Source: Cyclobacteriaceae bacterium (GTDB lineage Bacteria; Bacteroidota; Bacteroidia; Cytophagales; Cyclobacteriaceae). Taken from it: DNA of 64,000 nt. The first letter of the stretch is position 1; the number at the start of each line of letters is the position of its first letter. The notes under the pieces were generated by a model, which saw only the letters and a program-made list of their open reading frames with translations, did no database searches and was not told the origin of the DNA. Where the stretch lies: positions 405,520-469,519 of the forward strand of contig JANQEU010000075.1 in assembly GCA_028278225.1 (NCBI GenBank), read 5' to 3'. Below are positions 28,121 through 37,295 of the stretch, piece after piece. Made by a program: the position numbers and the translations under genes.

Positions 28121-28157
28121 AGTGCTAAGTTGATTCCCGGAAGTTCTGTTACATGAA

Positions 28158-28817
28158 TCAGGCTGAGTGTTTCCCCCATTCGGAAGGATTATCCCTCCAG
28201 CTATTTAGTGTATCCAGCAGTTCCGGTTTGATCAATCCTGTGGAGATGGCAGTACTGAGCAGAAGAGAATATTCGCTCAGATAAACAAGATCCACCTCAC
28301 TTTTCTCAAAATTGTATCTGGATAAAGGAAACCCGTAGGTGAAAATGGATATCATACCCAGCACTTCCATTTTGGCATGCCTGATGGCCTCTACTGCCGC
28401 CAGTGAACTCCCACCGGTTGAAACCAGATCTTCCAAAACAACAATTTTCTGCCCCTTTTTGGTTTTACCCTCAATTTGATTTGTCAATCCATGTGATTTG
28501 GTCCTGGATCTCACATATATGAACGGAAGCCCCAGTAAGTCAGCAACCAGTGCCCCTTGCGGAATGCCTGCTGTCGCTACACCTGCAATTGCTTCGGCAC
28601 CTTTATACTCAGTCTCGATCAGGGATTTGAATGCATGCTTTATCCTGTCTCTTAATTTCGGATAGGACAGACTCAGACGATTATCACAGTAAATGGGACT
28701 TTTCCATCCGGACGCCCAGGTAAAAGGTTTTTCAGGACTCAACTTTATCGCCTTTATCTTGAGAAGTTCCCGGGCAATTTCCCGACCCAGTTCGGGATCA
28801 TAACATTTATAAATCAT
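28158..28817 (-). CDS. pyrE: orotate phosphoribosyltransferase
   Basis: A 219-residue enzyme that joins orotate and PRPP to give OMP in pyrimidine synthesis. Substrate loop FTWASGWKSPIYCDNRLSL and the PRPP-binding motif KIVVLEDLVSTGGSSLAAV (about 123-141) are complete. The segment ATAGIPQGALVADLL and the flexible loop YVRSRTKSHGLTNQIEG agree with PyrE. It lies alone, convergent with TIGR02757 and divergent from a Nudix gene. Confidence 0.97.
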   Translation of the reverse strand: MIYKCYDPELGREIARELLKIKAIKLSPEKPFTWASGWKSPIYCDNRLSLSYPKLRDRIKHAFKSLIETEYKGAEAIAGVATAGIPQGALVADLLGLPFIYVRSRTKSHGLTNQIEGKTKKGQKIVVLEDLVSTGGSSLAAVEAIRHAKMEVLGMISIFTYGFPLSRYNFEKSEVDLVYLSEYSLLLSTAISTGLIKPELLDTLNSWRDNPSEWGKHSA

Positions 28818-28904
28818 AAAGAGACCTTAACAAAAAATTCAATTATAGGGGTTGCAAATTTGTAAGTATAACATCATTATTACATCTCGATTAAAGATTA
28901 ATTT

Positions 28905-29600
28905 TTGAAAATCTTCATAAACGATATTCCGGTTTATCTGGTAAGCACTTCCAAAGTCGGAGGTTTGTCTCAATACGATCTGGTGATCAAAGAGAATAAC
29001 CGGAAGATTGTTCCCAAAAAATTACTGGATGATGTACTGATCCTGAATGCCAATCCCGAAAGGGTGGAGGAGCTCCTGGAGCTTATGACTGACAAAAAAT
29101 TCAAAGAAGTAGATTCCATAACTTTCGCAAGTGACGACAAACGAAAAATGATTGAGTTTGTCAAAACCAAATTCAAAGTTGTTGAAGCTGCGGGAGGATT
29201 AGTAGAGGGGGACGGTAAGAATTTGCTGATTTACAGGCAGGGGAGATGGGATATCCCAAAAGGCAAGATCGATCGTGGTGAGAAACGCAGAGCCTGCGCC
29301 ATTAGGGAGGTTCAGGAGGAAACCGGTGTGAAAGTGGAAATAGCCTTTAAAATTGGTCATACATGGCATACTTATATGAGAAACAACAAATACATTCTCA
29401 AGAAAACCCACTGGTACAGTATGAGGTGCCTGGATGACTCGAAAATGAAACCCCAAAAAAAGGAGGGAATTGAAGACGTTCGCTGGATGACCTTAAGTGA
29501 AATGCGGGCCGCATTATATGACTCCTATCGCTCCATCCGGGTGGTGGTTCAGGAGTACCATAAGCAGTTGAAACTTAAGCAGGTACTTCACAATTCGTAA
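28905..29600 (+). CDS. Nudix hydrolase with N-terminal extension
   Basis: A 231-residue protein. Residues 1-95 show no known domain (IFINDIPVYLVSTSKVGGL). From about 97 a Nudix domain follows, with the full box GKIDRGEKRRACAIREVQEETG at about 120-141 binding metal and the diphosphate. The substrate cannot be predicted. The start is TTG at 28905: an in-frame stop lies at 28899-28901, so no upstream start exists, and the protein then reads MKIFINDIPVY. The 3' end overlaps coaD on the other strand by 13 bases. Confidence 0.9.
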   Translation: MKIFINDIPVYLVSTSKVGGLSQYDLVIKENNRKIVPKKLLDDVLILNANPERVEELLELMTDKKFKEVDSITFASDDKRKMIEFVKTKFKVVEAAGGLVEGDGKNLLIYRQGRWDIPKGKIDRGEKRRACAIREVQEETGVKVEIAFKIGHTWHTYMRNNKYILKKTHWYSMRCLDDSKMKPQKKEGIEDVRWMTLSEMRAALYDSYRSIRVVVQEYHKQLKLKQVLHNS

Positions 29601-30040
29601 GGAAGAAAGGGAGAAACATCACCTCCATATTTGTGCACTTCCCGGATTATGGAAGAACTGATAGGGGCGAGTTCAGGAGAGGTTATCAGGAAAATAGTTT
29701 CCAGTTCCGTATTCAGATATTTATTGATTTGGGATATTGAATTTTCGTATTCAAAATCCGTGGTATTTCTCAAGCCTCTCACCAGGTATCTGGCGTTATA
29801 CTTTTCTGCAAGCTTGGCGGTGAGTTCGTCATATATTGTGACTTTGACATTGTCGTGTCGGGAAAAGGCCTGTTCTATCCGTCCAAGCATATAGTTCAAT
29901 TCGAAATACCTTTTCTTACTCGAGTTATCCCCGATTGCGACGACCACTTCATCGAAAATGCTAAGCGAACGAAGGACAATATCTTCGTGTCCTTTTGTAA
30001 AAGGATCAAAAGAGCCAGGAAAAATGGCCACCCTTGCCAT
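29588..30040 (-). CDS. coaD: phosphopantetheine adenylyltransferase
   Basis: A 150-residue enzyme of coenzyme A synthesis, which adenylylates 4'-phosphopantetheine. The nucleotidyltransferase motif AIFPGSFDPFTKGHEDIV with TxGH, the LVRGLRNTTDFEYE segment and the C-terminal ISSSIIREV motif are diagnostic. It lies two bases after the DUF3822 gene, an association I know from related Cytophagales. Its 3' end overlaps the convergent Nudix gene. Confidence 0.97.
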   Translation of the reverse strand: MARVAIFPGSFDPFTKGHEDIVLRSLSIFDEVVVAIGDNSSKKRYFELNYMLGRIEQAFSRHDNVKVTIYDELTAKLAEKYNARYLVRGLRNTTDFEYENSISQINKYLNTELETIFLITSPELAPISSSIIREVHKYGGDVSPFLPYEL

Positions 30041-30042
30041 TA

Positions 30043-30927
30043 TTAGCAGAGGTGAATGTTGAAAAGATCAAAGTATTGATGCTCCGGTATTTCGTCAAAC
30101 TGAAAACTGCACTTCAGAAATTGCGGGCGACTCCCGTATGAGACATCTCTGATGTACTTTTTCATCAGGTCAATGTGCGGCGAATTTTGCTTGATACTCC
30201 CCCAAACGATCACTTTCGTTGTTTTTTGCTTCAGTTGTAACTCTTTGAAGACCAACATGGTATACTTCAGGATGTCTTCACTTTTCCTGACCGCAAACTG
30301 ATTATAATAGAGTAGTTTTTGCTTTTCTGTGACAACTATATGTAATATGCCTCGATCTACCAGTGAAAACATTGATCGATCAGGGGAGTGGTCATCATAT
30401 CGAAGGACACCTTCTATGAAAGCAGTGCCCTGATGAATTATATCCACTGGCTTAGATACATAGACAGAACGGATCCATTTTATGAGTCGAATATCTCCAA
30501 CAAATACGTTAACAGCTTCCGACTCCTGGTGTTTGTGAAAATAAACCTCTTCAATTGATGGTTTTACCTCGTTGTTAATAGCAATGTAGTCGCTCTTTGA
30601 TTTCTCATCAAATTGAGGTTCCGGGATGAGGGTAAATTTGTGTGTTTTCAGGCCCAGCTTTATGTTCTTCCAGAATCCGGCCTTCAGAAAGTGGTGATTA
30701 TCAAACACTTCTTTTAACACACGAACCCTTGAATTGATTGTTTTGATACCCTCAAGTTTCAGATCTTCCAGGTAACAAAGCTTATTATCCGGATCTGTTA
30801 CACATAGCTGAAGATCTCTGATCCCCACGAGAACTGACAATGAATAATTCTGAATATCATCGATATCAAACTTTTCATCCTTGATCCGTTTGATTTGCCG
30901 ATATCCTTTGACCGCGGGAGTAGTCAT
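30043..30927 (-). CDS. DUF3822 family protein
   Basis: A 294-residue soluble protein. SLSVLVGIRDLQLCVTDPDN, FLKAGFWKNIKLGLKTHKFTL, the RDVSYGSRP phrase and the C-terminus HQYFDLFNIHLC fit DUF3822, a Bacteroidota family usually encoded beside coaD. The strand and helix pattern recalls actin-like (ASKHA) folds, but no catalytic residues can be named. Spaced five bases from the preceding membrane-protein gene and two from coaD, so one operon. Confidence 0.82.
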   Translation of the reverse strand: MTTPAVKGYRQIKRIKDEKFDIDDIQNYSLSVLVGIRDLQLCVTDPDNKLCYLEDLKLEGIKTINSRVRVLKEVFDNHHFLKAGFWKNIKLGLKTHKFTLIPEPQFDEKSKSDYIAINNEVKPSIEEVYFHKHQESEAVNVFVGDIRLIKWIRSVYVSKPVDIIHQGTAFIEGVLRYDDHSPDRSMFSLVDRGILHIVVTEKQKLLYYNQFAVRKSEDILKYTMLVFKELQLKQKTTKVIVWGSIKQNSPHIDLMKKYIRDVSYGSRPQFLKCSFQFDEIPEHQYFDLFNIHLC

Positions 30928-30932
30928 TCAGC

Positions 30933-31520
30933 CTATTCCCAGTTTCCGGCTGTGGTCACACTTGTTCTGGATCCGAATCTTAGTGGTTTCTTCGTATTGA
31001 ATTCACTATCTTCCTTTCTCTCGGGATCGACGGGTGATGGATTCCAAACCTCCACTACATCCACCATCAGTCCGGCCTTGGGTATTTTATCTGCCCACAT
31101 CGAAAACCGAACCGGAGGATCGAGACCGGGAACAATCGGAAGAAGCTGAAGATCAAAGTTCGGATACTTTGAGAAAACCGAGTCCCTGACAAGAATTGTT
31201 CCTAGTGTATCAATCTCCACGTACAGACTATCAGCGCCATAGTCCAGTGTTATAATGGTCTCCGTCCTCTCCGTAATATAAAACTGACCGGTATCAACGA
31301 ACGCCAGCAATTTATCCCACTCACTTGTATAAGTGCCATTGACGGCCTTAAATGCCAACTGGGCGTCACGTATCTGGATAAGCTGATCGATTATTGCCGC
31401 TTCCATTCTCGCAATTCTTTTAGTTTCCTGGATGCTGCTATTTATTGACCTGAACAGCAAATAGGCAAGTACAACTGAAGTAATGGCGAAAGTTATAGTT
31501 AGGATCTTAGTGGTGTTCAT
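30933..31520 (-). CDS. membrane-anchored protein of unknown function, pilin-like N-terminus
   Basis: A 195-residue protein with one N-terminal membrane helix (ILTITFAITSVVLAYLLF) followed by a long amphipathic helix (RIARMEAAIIDQLIQIRDAQ), then a periplasmic strand-rich region with FKAVNGTYTSEWDKLLAFV. The layout of helix plus short globular domain recalls type II pseudopilins and fits a conserved Bacteroidota gene located before DUF3822 and coaD. No prepilin peptidase site is obvious. Function unknown. Confidence 0.72.
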   Translation of the reverse strand: MNTTKILTITFAITSVVLAYLLFRSINSSIQETKRIARMEAAIIDQLIQIRDAQLAFKAVNGTYTSEWDKLLAFVDTGQFYITERTETIITLDYGADSLYVEIDTLGTILVRDSVFSKYPNFDLQLLPIVPGLDPPVRFSMWADKIPKAGLMVDVVEVWNPSPVDPERKEDSEFNTKKPLRFGSRTSVTTAGNWE

Positions 31521-31585
31521 CTTATGTTCCTGTGATTTTTTGCAATAATAATGATTTTAGAGGTTAGAACTAAAATGCTATTTTA

Positions 31586-32065
31586 TCAAATATTTCGAAA
31601 ATTATAAAAACCTCTTAAGTTGATGATACCTTGTGAGTTTCGACAGAATCTAAAAGCATTGTGTTTATGGCTGGGAGTCATTATATCCAATTTGTCATAT
31701 GGTAAAAATTTTGCCTCCGTGATTATCTGATTTTCTTCCGAATACTCCGGGTCTGAGCCAAGTTTCATAACGCCTGACACGTAGGTTACGGAAAAGAATA
31801 ATTCAATGGCGTGCAGCCTTTTGTCGAAATATTCATTTACAAACAGAAAGTCATCTACTTCAATTTCGAGGCTCACTTCTTCCTTAAACTCCCTGATGAG
31901 CGCTTCCTCGGCTGTTTCATCAAACTCAATGCCTCCTCCGGGGGGTGACCAGATAAATCCTTCAGGGCCTAAACCCTCATGTTTAAGGAGAAGTATGGAG
32001 TTGTCTTTTATCAATAAACCGCAAACTCTTGCACGCGTTTTACCGAACAATTCAGGATCTGTCAT
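31586..32065 (-). CDS. Nudix hydrolase
   Basis: A 159-residue Nudix protein. The box begins at Gly44 with E50, R58-E59 and E62-E63 at the canonical spacing (GGIEFDETAEEALIREFKEE). The preceding WSPPGGG is usual for the ADP-ribose/NTP pyrophosphatase groups. Substrate unknown. A monocistronic gene, divergent from the DUF1573 gene. Confidence 0.92.
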   Translation of the reverse strand: MTDPELFGKTRARVCGLLIKDNSILLLKHEGLGPEGFIWSPPGGGIEFDETAEEALIREFKEEVSLEIEVDDFLFVNEYFDKRLHAIELFFSVTYVSGVMKLGSDPEYSEENQIITEAKFLPYDKLDIMTPSHKHNAFRFCRNSQGIINLRGFYNFRNI

Positions 32066-32212
32066 GGAGCTGTTTTCATTACTTCGGTTATAACTTCGAA
32101 AACGAATAATGTAAATTTGACGTTAATCCTGTGAAAGTGACGCTAAAAGTGGTGAAATTAACATCAGAATTTGGGCGTGCACCTGTGATAATTAAAATAG
32201 ATTGAAACGAAC

Positions 32213-32629
32213 ATGAAAAGATATCTTGGTTTTGTACTCGTAATAATTGGATTTTGTGCTGCAGCTCAGCAACCTGCGGTTTTTGAGGAGCCGCAAAACG
32301 GACCCAGAATCAATTTCAGTGAGGATTCATTTGATTTTGGAGATATCGTGCAAGGTCAGGTTGTAGAGCACATTTTTGAATTCGAAAATTCCGGAAACGA
32401 ACCATTGATCCTGAGCAATGTATTGACCACCTGTGGCTGTACAGCCCCGTCATGGCCGAGAGAGCCAATTCCCCCGGGTGAAACGGCATCCATTCTGGTC
32501 AAGTTTAACAGTCAGGGAAAGATCGGCATGCAGAATAAAGTAATTACGATCATCTCCAATGCCATTAATCAGAGAGAACGCATAAAAATTGTGACAAATG
32601 TGATGATGAAGGCCCCTGAAGGAGGATAA
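32213..32629 (+). CDS. DUF1573 domain-containing secreted protein
   Basis: A 138-residue protein with a signal peptide (to about 18, GFCAAAQ). DSFDFGDIVQGQVVEHIFEF, the TTCGCTAPSWPREPIPPGE segment and VKFNSQGKIGMQNKVI are the DUF1573 core, an Ig-like ASPM/SPD-2/hydin fold. Members are abundant in Bacteroidota and mostly of unknown role. A possible -7 box TAAATTTG at 32112-32119 would leave a leader of about 90 bases. Confidence 0.9.
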   Translation: MKRYLGFVLVIIGFCAAAQQPAVFEEPQNGPRINFSEDSFDFGDIVQGQVVEHIFEFENSGNEPLILSNVLTTCGCTAPSWPREPIPPGETASILVKFNSQGKIGMQNKVITIISNAINQRERIKIVTNVMMKAPEGG

Positions 32630-32663
32630 ATGGCCTAATGACATTGAAGTACCTGAGGTACCA

Positions 32664-33338
32664 CTAATAGTTTCTTTCTCCAAAAATTGCCGATCCGATC
32701 CGTATCATCGTTGATCCATTTTCCAGTGCAATTTTATAATCGCCTGTCATTCCCATGGAAAGATGCGTCATTTGAATTGCCGGGTGATCAAATTGTGTGG
32801 TTACCTTGTCATAGATCTTTTTCAATGATGAAAATTCGAAACTGATTTGAGTTCGATCATTCGTATTTGTGGCCATTCCCATCAGGCCTTCTACCCTCAC
32901 ATTTTTCAACATCCTGAACTCCTCTCTGTTCAGCAATTCAAGTAATTCCGATTCGTTCAGGCCAAACTTGGTCGATTCCATTGCTATGTGGACCTGAAGC
33001 AGAATGCTGATCACCCGATCATGCTTAATAGCCTGTTTGTTGATTTCCTGTAGCAGCTTCAGGCTATCTACACTATGGATCAGATGTACAAAAGGGGCGA
33101 TGTATTTAACCTTATTACGCTGGAGATGACCGACCATGTGCCACCTGATCTCAGGAGGTAGCTTTTGCTGTTTGTCAACTAATTCCTGGACTTTGTTCTC
33201 GCCAAAATGAAGGTGTCCCGTCTCATAACCCTCGCGGATCAGTTCCACAGGCTTGGTTTTGGAAATGGCTACCAGTGTAGCTCCGAAGGGCTCTAATTCA
33301 CTTTTGAACTGCAATATTGACTCTGAAACTTTCCCCAT
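32664..33338 (-). CDS. yggS: YggS/PLPBP family PLP homeostasis protein
   Basis: A 224-residue single-domain PLP protein with a fold-type III barrel. The PLP lysine is Lys27 in TLVAISKTKPV. HFGENKVQELVDK, WHMVGHLQRNKVKY and the phosphate-binding end ENGSTMIRIGSAIFGERN are conserved. It is not a classical enzyme and influences vitamin B6 and amino-acid balance. The usual MSxD motif near the C-terminus reads MGMTGDY here. Divergent from the GH3 gene. Confidence 0.93.
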   Translation of the reverse strand: MGKVSESILQFKSELEPFGATLVAISKTKPVELIREGYETGHLHFGENKVQELVDKQQKLPPEIRWHMVGHLQRNKVKYIAPFVHLIHSVDSLKLLQEINKQAIKHDRVISILLQVHIAMESTKFGLNESELLELLNREEFRMLKNVRVEGLMGMATNTNDRTQISFEFSSLKKIYDKVTTQFDHPAIQMTHLSMGMTGDYKIALENGSTMIRIGSAIFGERNY

Positions 33339-33358
33339 TATTTTGATCGTTAATCCAT

Positions 33359-33381
33359 TAACTTTGGTACACCTCAGGTGT
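33359..33381 (+). promoter_or_regulatory. -7 box and palindrome before the GH3-family gene
   Basis: TAACTTTG at 33359-33366 matches TAnnTTTG. Right after it, ACACCT-C-AGGTGT (33369-33381) is a perfect 6-bp inverted repeat near the expected transcription start, a possible operator. The start codon is at 33417, so the leader would be about 45 bases. No -33 TTG at proper spacing. Confidence 0.45.
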
Positions 33382-33416
33382 CGGAGGTACGAACAATGCA
33401 GGTTTAAAAGGACTGG

Positions 33417-34970
33417 ATGGCAATATTAGGTACTTTACTCAAAAAAGGGATAACTCTGCGGGAAAGTTTTGAGCAGTTGTACACCTCGCCTGTTGAACTC
33501 CAAAAGCAGGAATTGAGGAAGTTGCTTATCCACTGTCAAACCACCCGTTTTGGTCAGCATTTCAATTTTGAAGGAATACTACGATCACTCAAATCCGAGG
33601 ACGTTAATTCATTCTACAAGACATTCAAATCTAATATTCCGATCCACGACTACAATGAAATGTATGAGAAATGGTGGTGCTTTGCAAAAGACGGAAAACG
33701 CAACATTTGCTGGCCCGGGACAATCAAATATTTTGCGCTGAGTTCAGGGACCTCAGGTGCATCCAGCAAGTACATACCTATTACCAAGGAGATGCTGAAG
33801 TCCATACGGAAGACGTCCATAAGACAAATACTGACACTATCAAAGTATGACCTGCCCGGCACACTGTTTACCAAAGGGATATTAATGCTCGGAGGAAGTA
33901 CGAACCTGCGGAGAAGCGGTCATTACTTTGAAGGTGACCTAAGCGGCATCACCACGGCACAAATTCCATTCTGGTTTCAGCACTTCTACAAGCCAGGCAA
34001 ACGAATCTCAAAAACGGAGTGGTCTGAAAAACTGGATGAGATAACGCTTAAAGCCCGGGAGTGGGACATTGGGATCATTGTTGGTGTCCCGGCCTGGCTG
34101 CAACTTTTGCTCGAGAAGGTTGTAGATCACTACAAAGTCAATACCATACATGACATATGGCCTAATCTTGAAATTTTTGTGCATGGCGGAGTCTCTTTTG
34201 AACCATATAAGAAGGGATTTGAAAAATTACTTGCCAGAGACCTGATCTACGTTGAAACTTATCTGGCTTCAGAGGGATTTCTTGCCTTCCAGTCCGGACC
34301 AGGTAAGAAAGCAATGCGCCTGGTCCTGAACAATGGGATTTTTTATGAGTTCATTCCATTTAATTCGGAGAATTTCTCAGAAGACGGAGAATTACGTAAC
34401 AACCCTGTGACCTACAAGATCGACGAGGTGAAGGAAGGCCCTGAATATGCGGTTTTGATCACCACAAATGCAGGGGCCTGGAGATACATAATCGGTGATG
34501 TCATAAAATTTACTTCTGTGAAAGATTGCGAAATAGTCATTACCGGTCGAACAAAATTGTTTTTGAGCCTTTGTGGTGAGCATCTGTCCCTTGACAATAT
34601 TAACAAAGCAGTCCAACTGGTAGAGAACGAATTAAATCTGGACATAAGGGAATTCACAGTGGTAGGTGAATCAACTAACGGTGTATTTGGTCATCGTTGG
34701 TTTATCGGGACTGACGACCCGGTGGATGCTGAGGTACTCAAGGTGAAACTTGATGGATATCTAAAGGTTTTGAACGACGACTACAGGGTGGAGCGAAACC
34801 ATGCGCTCGGTAATATGGAGCTCCATGCAATACCTACAACGGTTATTTATGACTGGATGGAAATTCAGGGTAAGGTAGGTGCATCAAACAAATTTCCGCG
34901 GGTGATGAAAAAAGAAAAGGCGAGGGACTGGATAGAATATCTTCGTACGGAGAACCATTTTGTGGCCTGA
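33417..34970 (+). CDS. GH3 auxin-responsive promoter family protein (acyl-acid amido synthetase-like)
   Basis: A 517-residue protein of the GH3 adenylate-forming superfamily. ATP-binding phrases are FALSSGTSGASSKYIPIT near 103-120 and YVETYLASEGFLAFQS near 279, with RYIIGDVIKFTS near 357. In plants GH3 enzymes conjugate acyl acids to amino acids; bacterial members are widespread in Bacteroidota and uncharacterised as far as I know. No neighbouring gene hints at a substrate. The ATG start has AAAGGAC just upstream. Confidence 0.9.
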   Translation: MAILGTLLKKGITLRESFEQLYTSPVELQKQELRKLLIHCQTTRFGQHFNFEGILRSLKSEDVNSFYKTFKSNIPIHDYNEMYEKWWCFAKDGKRNICWPGTIKYFALSSGTSGASSKYIPITKEMLKSIRKTSIRQILTLSKYDLPGTLFTKGILMLGGSTNLRRSGHYFEGDLSGITTAQIPFWFQHFYKPGKRISKTEWSEKLDEITLKAREWDIGIIVGVPAWLQLLLEKVVDHYKVNTIHDIWPNLEIFVHGGVSFEPYKKGFEKLLARDLIYVETYLASEGFLAFQSGPGKKAMRLVLNNGIFYEFIPFNSENFSEDGELRNNPVTYKIDEVKEGPEYAVLITTNAGAWRYIIGDVIKFTSVKDCEIVITGRTKLFLSLCGEHLSLDNINKAVQLVENELNLDIREFTVVGESTNGVFGHRWFIGTDDPVDAEVLKVKLDGYLKVLNDDYRVERNHALGNMELHAIPTTVIYDWMEIQGKVGASNKFPRVMKKEKARDWIEYLRTENHFVA

Positions 34971-35035
34971 GGAGCCCTGGTTTTCGGGATAGTGATACAT
35001 CTTTCCGTGAAGTTGTCGGATCAATTGCTTTGCCT

Positions 35036-36517
35036 TCAATAGACCGGGACTTCCGTTTCCTTCAGAGTTGTGAATTCCCTGCAAATAGTGATGGTGAAAG
35101 TTTTGATCACCTCGCCCCCCAGGATGATCTCAACCTTACGACTGTTGTCTATTTCTCTGAAGGCATCTCTCAGGGATTGGGGAATATCATTTGCGGAAAC
35201 ATATACCCCATCAAATTGTTGAAATTCGTACTGTTCAATACCAGGCCAAAGGTCAAATTGATTCAACCTTCTGCCCAGATTAATGTTAATGGGTTGCCCG
35301 GTGGACTTTGAGTAAAAAGCGACTTCACTGGCCACATGATAGCTGTCACTGAAAACGAAGAACCTGTTGAGTTCCGCTTCATTAATAGCCAGATCGACTT
35401 CCCTACCCAGTTTTTCCCAGCCATATAACCGGACTATCGGATCCCGCTTTGGTGGTAGGATCTTACCCAGCCCAAAAGATTGTAAATAGTAACTAAAGTA
35501 GAAGGCCGCGAAGATCAGGACCACCGATGCTATTGCCAGCACAGACAGCTTTTTTTCCCGCTTCATGTCTACGGCATAATCTGAGATCAATATCGGAATA
35601 CTGAAATACGCAAAAAAAGTCCAGTTAACTTCAACACGCCTGAACAATGAATATATAAAGAAAAAACCTAAAACAACTGCCGGTGCGATAAGCAAGTACA
35701 TCCGGATTTCATCCCTTTTTCTCAGAATTTTACCCACCGCCGGAACCAGGAGAAACATCAGGAAAGGCGAAATAAATCCAATTTGCCCACCCAGGTATTC
35801 ACTTACTGACTTAATGGTATCGGAGAAGGTAAAATCACGGGATCCAATGGCAGATACATGTTTAAATGAGATGAAATCGTGTTGAAAGTTCCAGTGAAGT
35901 ACCGGAACCATCATGATCGCTGCAATCAATGCGCTTAGGTAGAGCCAGGGATTGGATAAAACTTTCTTTTTGTATAATAGCACATATGCAAGGCCTGTGA
36001 TGCCAAATAGCAGCATTGCGTATTTGGATAAAAAACCTAATCCGATAAACACGCCCAAAAGAACCCAATCTCTTTTTATGTCATACCGGAGTGCCCTCCA
36101 AAAGAATATAGTTCCCAGAGACCAAAAAACCAGCAGCGGTGCATCTGTCATGAAAACATTAAACACGGTATGGTTCAGGGGCATTGCGTAGACCAGGAGA
36201 GAAGCCAGAAATGCTTTTTTTCTGTTTCCCAGGAGTTCAATTGTGAATGTGTAGGTAAGCAAAGAATAGATAAATCCAAGGACAAGGCCATTGATTTTAA
36301 CCGCCAATTCGGTGTCGCCAAGCAGGGAAGTGGAGAAGTAGTTGAAATATGCAACAAGAGGAGGCTTGCTGTAATAAGAGAGGTCCGGTCTTTTTGACCA
36401 CAGCCAATATTGAGCTTCCTCTATGAACAGATCCGCCGGTCCGAGAACAGCATATAGCCCTCTCAGGAAAAAGATAAGAAAATGAAACAAAATGATCTTT
36501 CTAAGACCTCTATCCAT
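35036..36517 (-). CDS. glycosyltransferase family 39-like membrane protein
   Basis: A 493-residue integral membrane protein with about 10-12 helices. The first periplasmic loop contains LFIEEAQYWLWSKRPDLSYY, the acidic catalytic loop shared by ArnT and dolichyl-mannose GT39/GT83 transferases, followed by SKPPLVAYF. The C-terminal 120 residues are soluble. It would transfer a sugar from an undecaprenyl-linked donor to an envelope acceptor on the periplasmic side. Donor and acceptor are unknown. It is separated by 36 bases from the DinB gene. Confidence 0.9.
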   Translation of the reverse strand: MDRGLRKIILFHFLIFFLRGLYAVLGPADLFIEEAQYWLWSKRPDLSYYSKPPLVAYFNYFSTSLLGDTELAVKINGLVLGFIYSLLTYTFTIELLGNRKKAFLASLLVYAMPLNHTVFNVFMTDAPLLVFWSLGTIFFWRALRYDIKRDWVLLGVFIGLGFLSKYAMLLFGITGLAYVLLYKKKVLSNPWLYLSALIAAIMMVPVLHWNFQHDFISFKHVSAIGSRDFTFSDTIKSVSEYLGGQIGFISPFLMFLLVPAVGKILRKRDEIRMYLLIAPAVVLGFFFIYSLFRRVEVNWTFFAYFSIPILISDYAVDMKREKKLSVLAIASVVLIFAAFYFSYYLQSFGLGKILPPKRDPIVRLYGWEKLGREVDLAINEAELNRFFVFSDSYHVASEVAFYSKSTGQPININLGRRLNQFDLWPGIEQYEFQQFDGVYVSANDIPQSLRDAFREIDNSRKVEIILGGEVIKTFTITICREFTTLKETEVPVY

Positions 36518-36553
36518 TGGAGTACCCTGCGGTAACCGGGTGTCAAATATTTC

Positions 36554-36997
36554 CTAAGATTCCAGAATTCTCCTTAAGTAATTGATCTGACCCAGGTGCC
36601 ACATCATATGACCATACAGGTGGAGCATAAACTTTTCCGTAGATGCCTGATCCTGGAAAACGTCAATGGGATATCGCGATGTTAAATCATCAGTGGTGAG
36701 GGTATTCAATGTTTTAGCTACAATATTCCTTGCAGCATCTATTTGATTGATAATTTCAGATTTGGATACATTTTTTCCTGCAAATTCAAACTCACGGTCC
36801 CTGATATAATCTGTTTTCCCAAGAACGGCACCAATAAAATGTTGGAGGTTCCCTGAGATATGTATGGCAAGGTTACCCGATGAATTTTTTACGTCGCCGG
36901 TAGTTTCCCAAAGATTGGATTCGTCTTTAAACAATTCAATTTCGGTTTTCAGCTTATCCAGGTCACGCTGAAACAGGGATATCAGAGATTCGATCAT
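36554..36997 (-). CDS. DinB family protein (DUF1572-like)
   Basis: A 147-residue four-helix bundle protein. NLAIHISGNLQHFIGAVL and the C-terminal HLYGHMMWHLGQINYLRRIL carry the three histidines expected of the metal-binding DinB/YfiT fold. The family includes thiol transferases and uncharacterised proteins; activity unknown. It lies just upstream of the GT39 gene on the same strand and is possibly cotranscribed. Confidence 0.88.
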   Translation of the reverse strand: MIESLISLFQRDLDKLKTEIELFKDESNLWETTGDVKNSSGNLAIHISGNLQHFIGAVLGKTDYIRDREFEFAGKNVSKSEIINQIDAARNIVAKTLNTLTTDDLTSRYPIDVFQDQASTEKFMLHLYGHMMWHLGQINYLRRILES

Positions 36998-37295
36998 TCT
37001 TATCTTTTTCCCAAAAGTAACAAGGCTTTTCGTGAATGAGTATGTCTATGGTTGTAGTATCAAAGGCAGGTCTCCCATTCCTTTATCCCTTGGAATTCCA
37101 TAAGATCACGAACTATCTTTCGATTTCCAAGATTCTTCACTCCATAACATTCCGTTTAGAGTGACGTTTGATCTTAAAGCAGTTTAAGCCCGGGATAGAA
37201 GGCCAATAACAATTCCGGTTTTAGCAAGTGAGGATGAAATAATAACCTGATGTAAGGGAAGGCATTCAATGCAAGAATTGCACTGATCAATTAGA

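Noticed and set aside
36998..37295. Possible RNA gene or small frame in the gap before the small secreted protein gene
   Set aside because: No stable hairpin, cloverleaf or convincing start was found; only short imperfect repeats.
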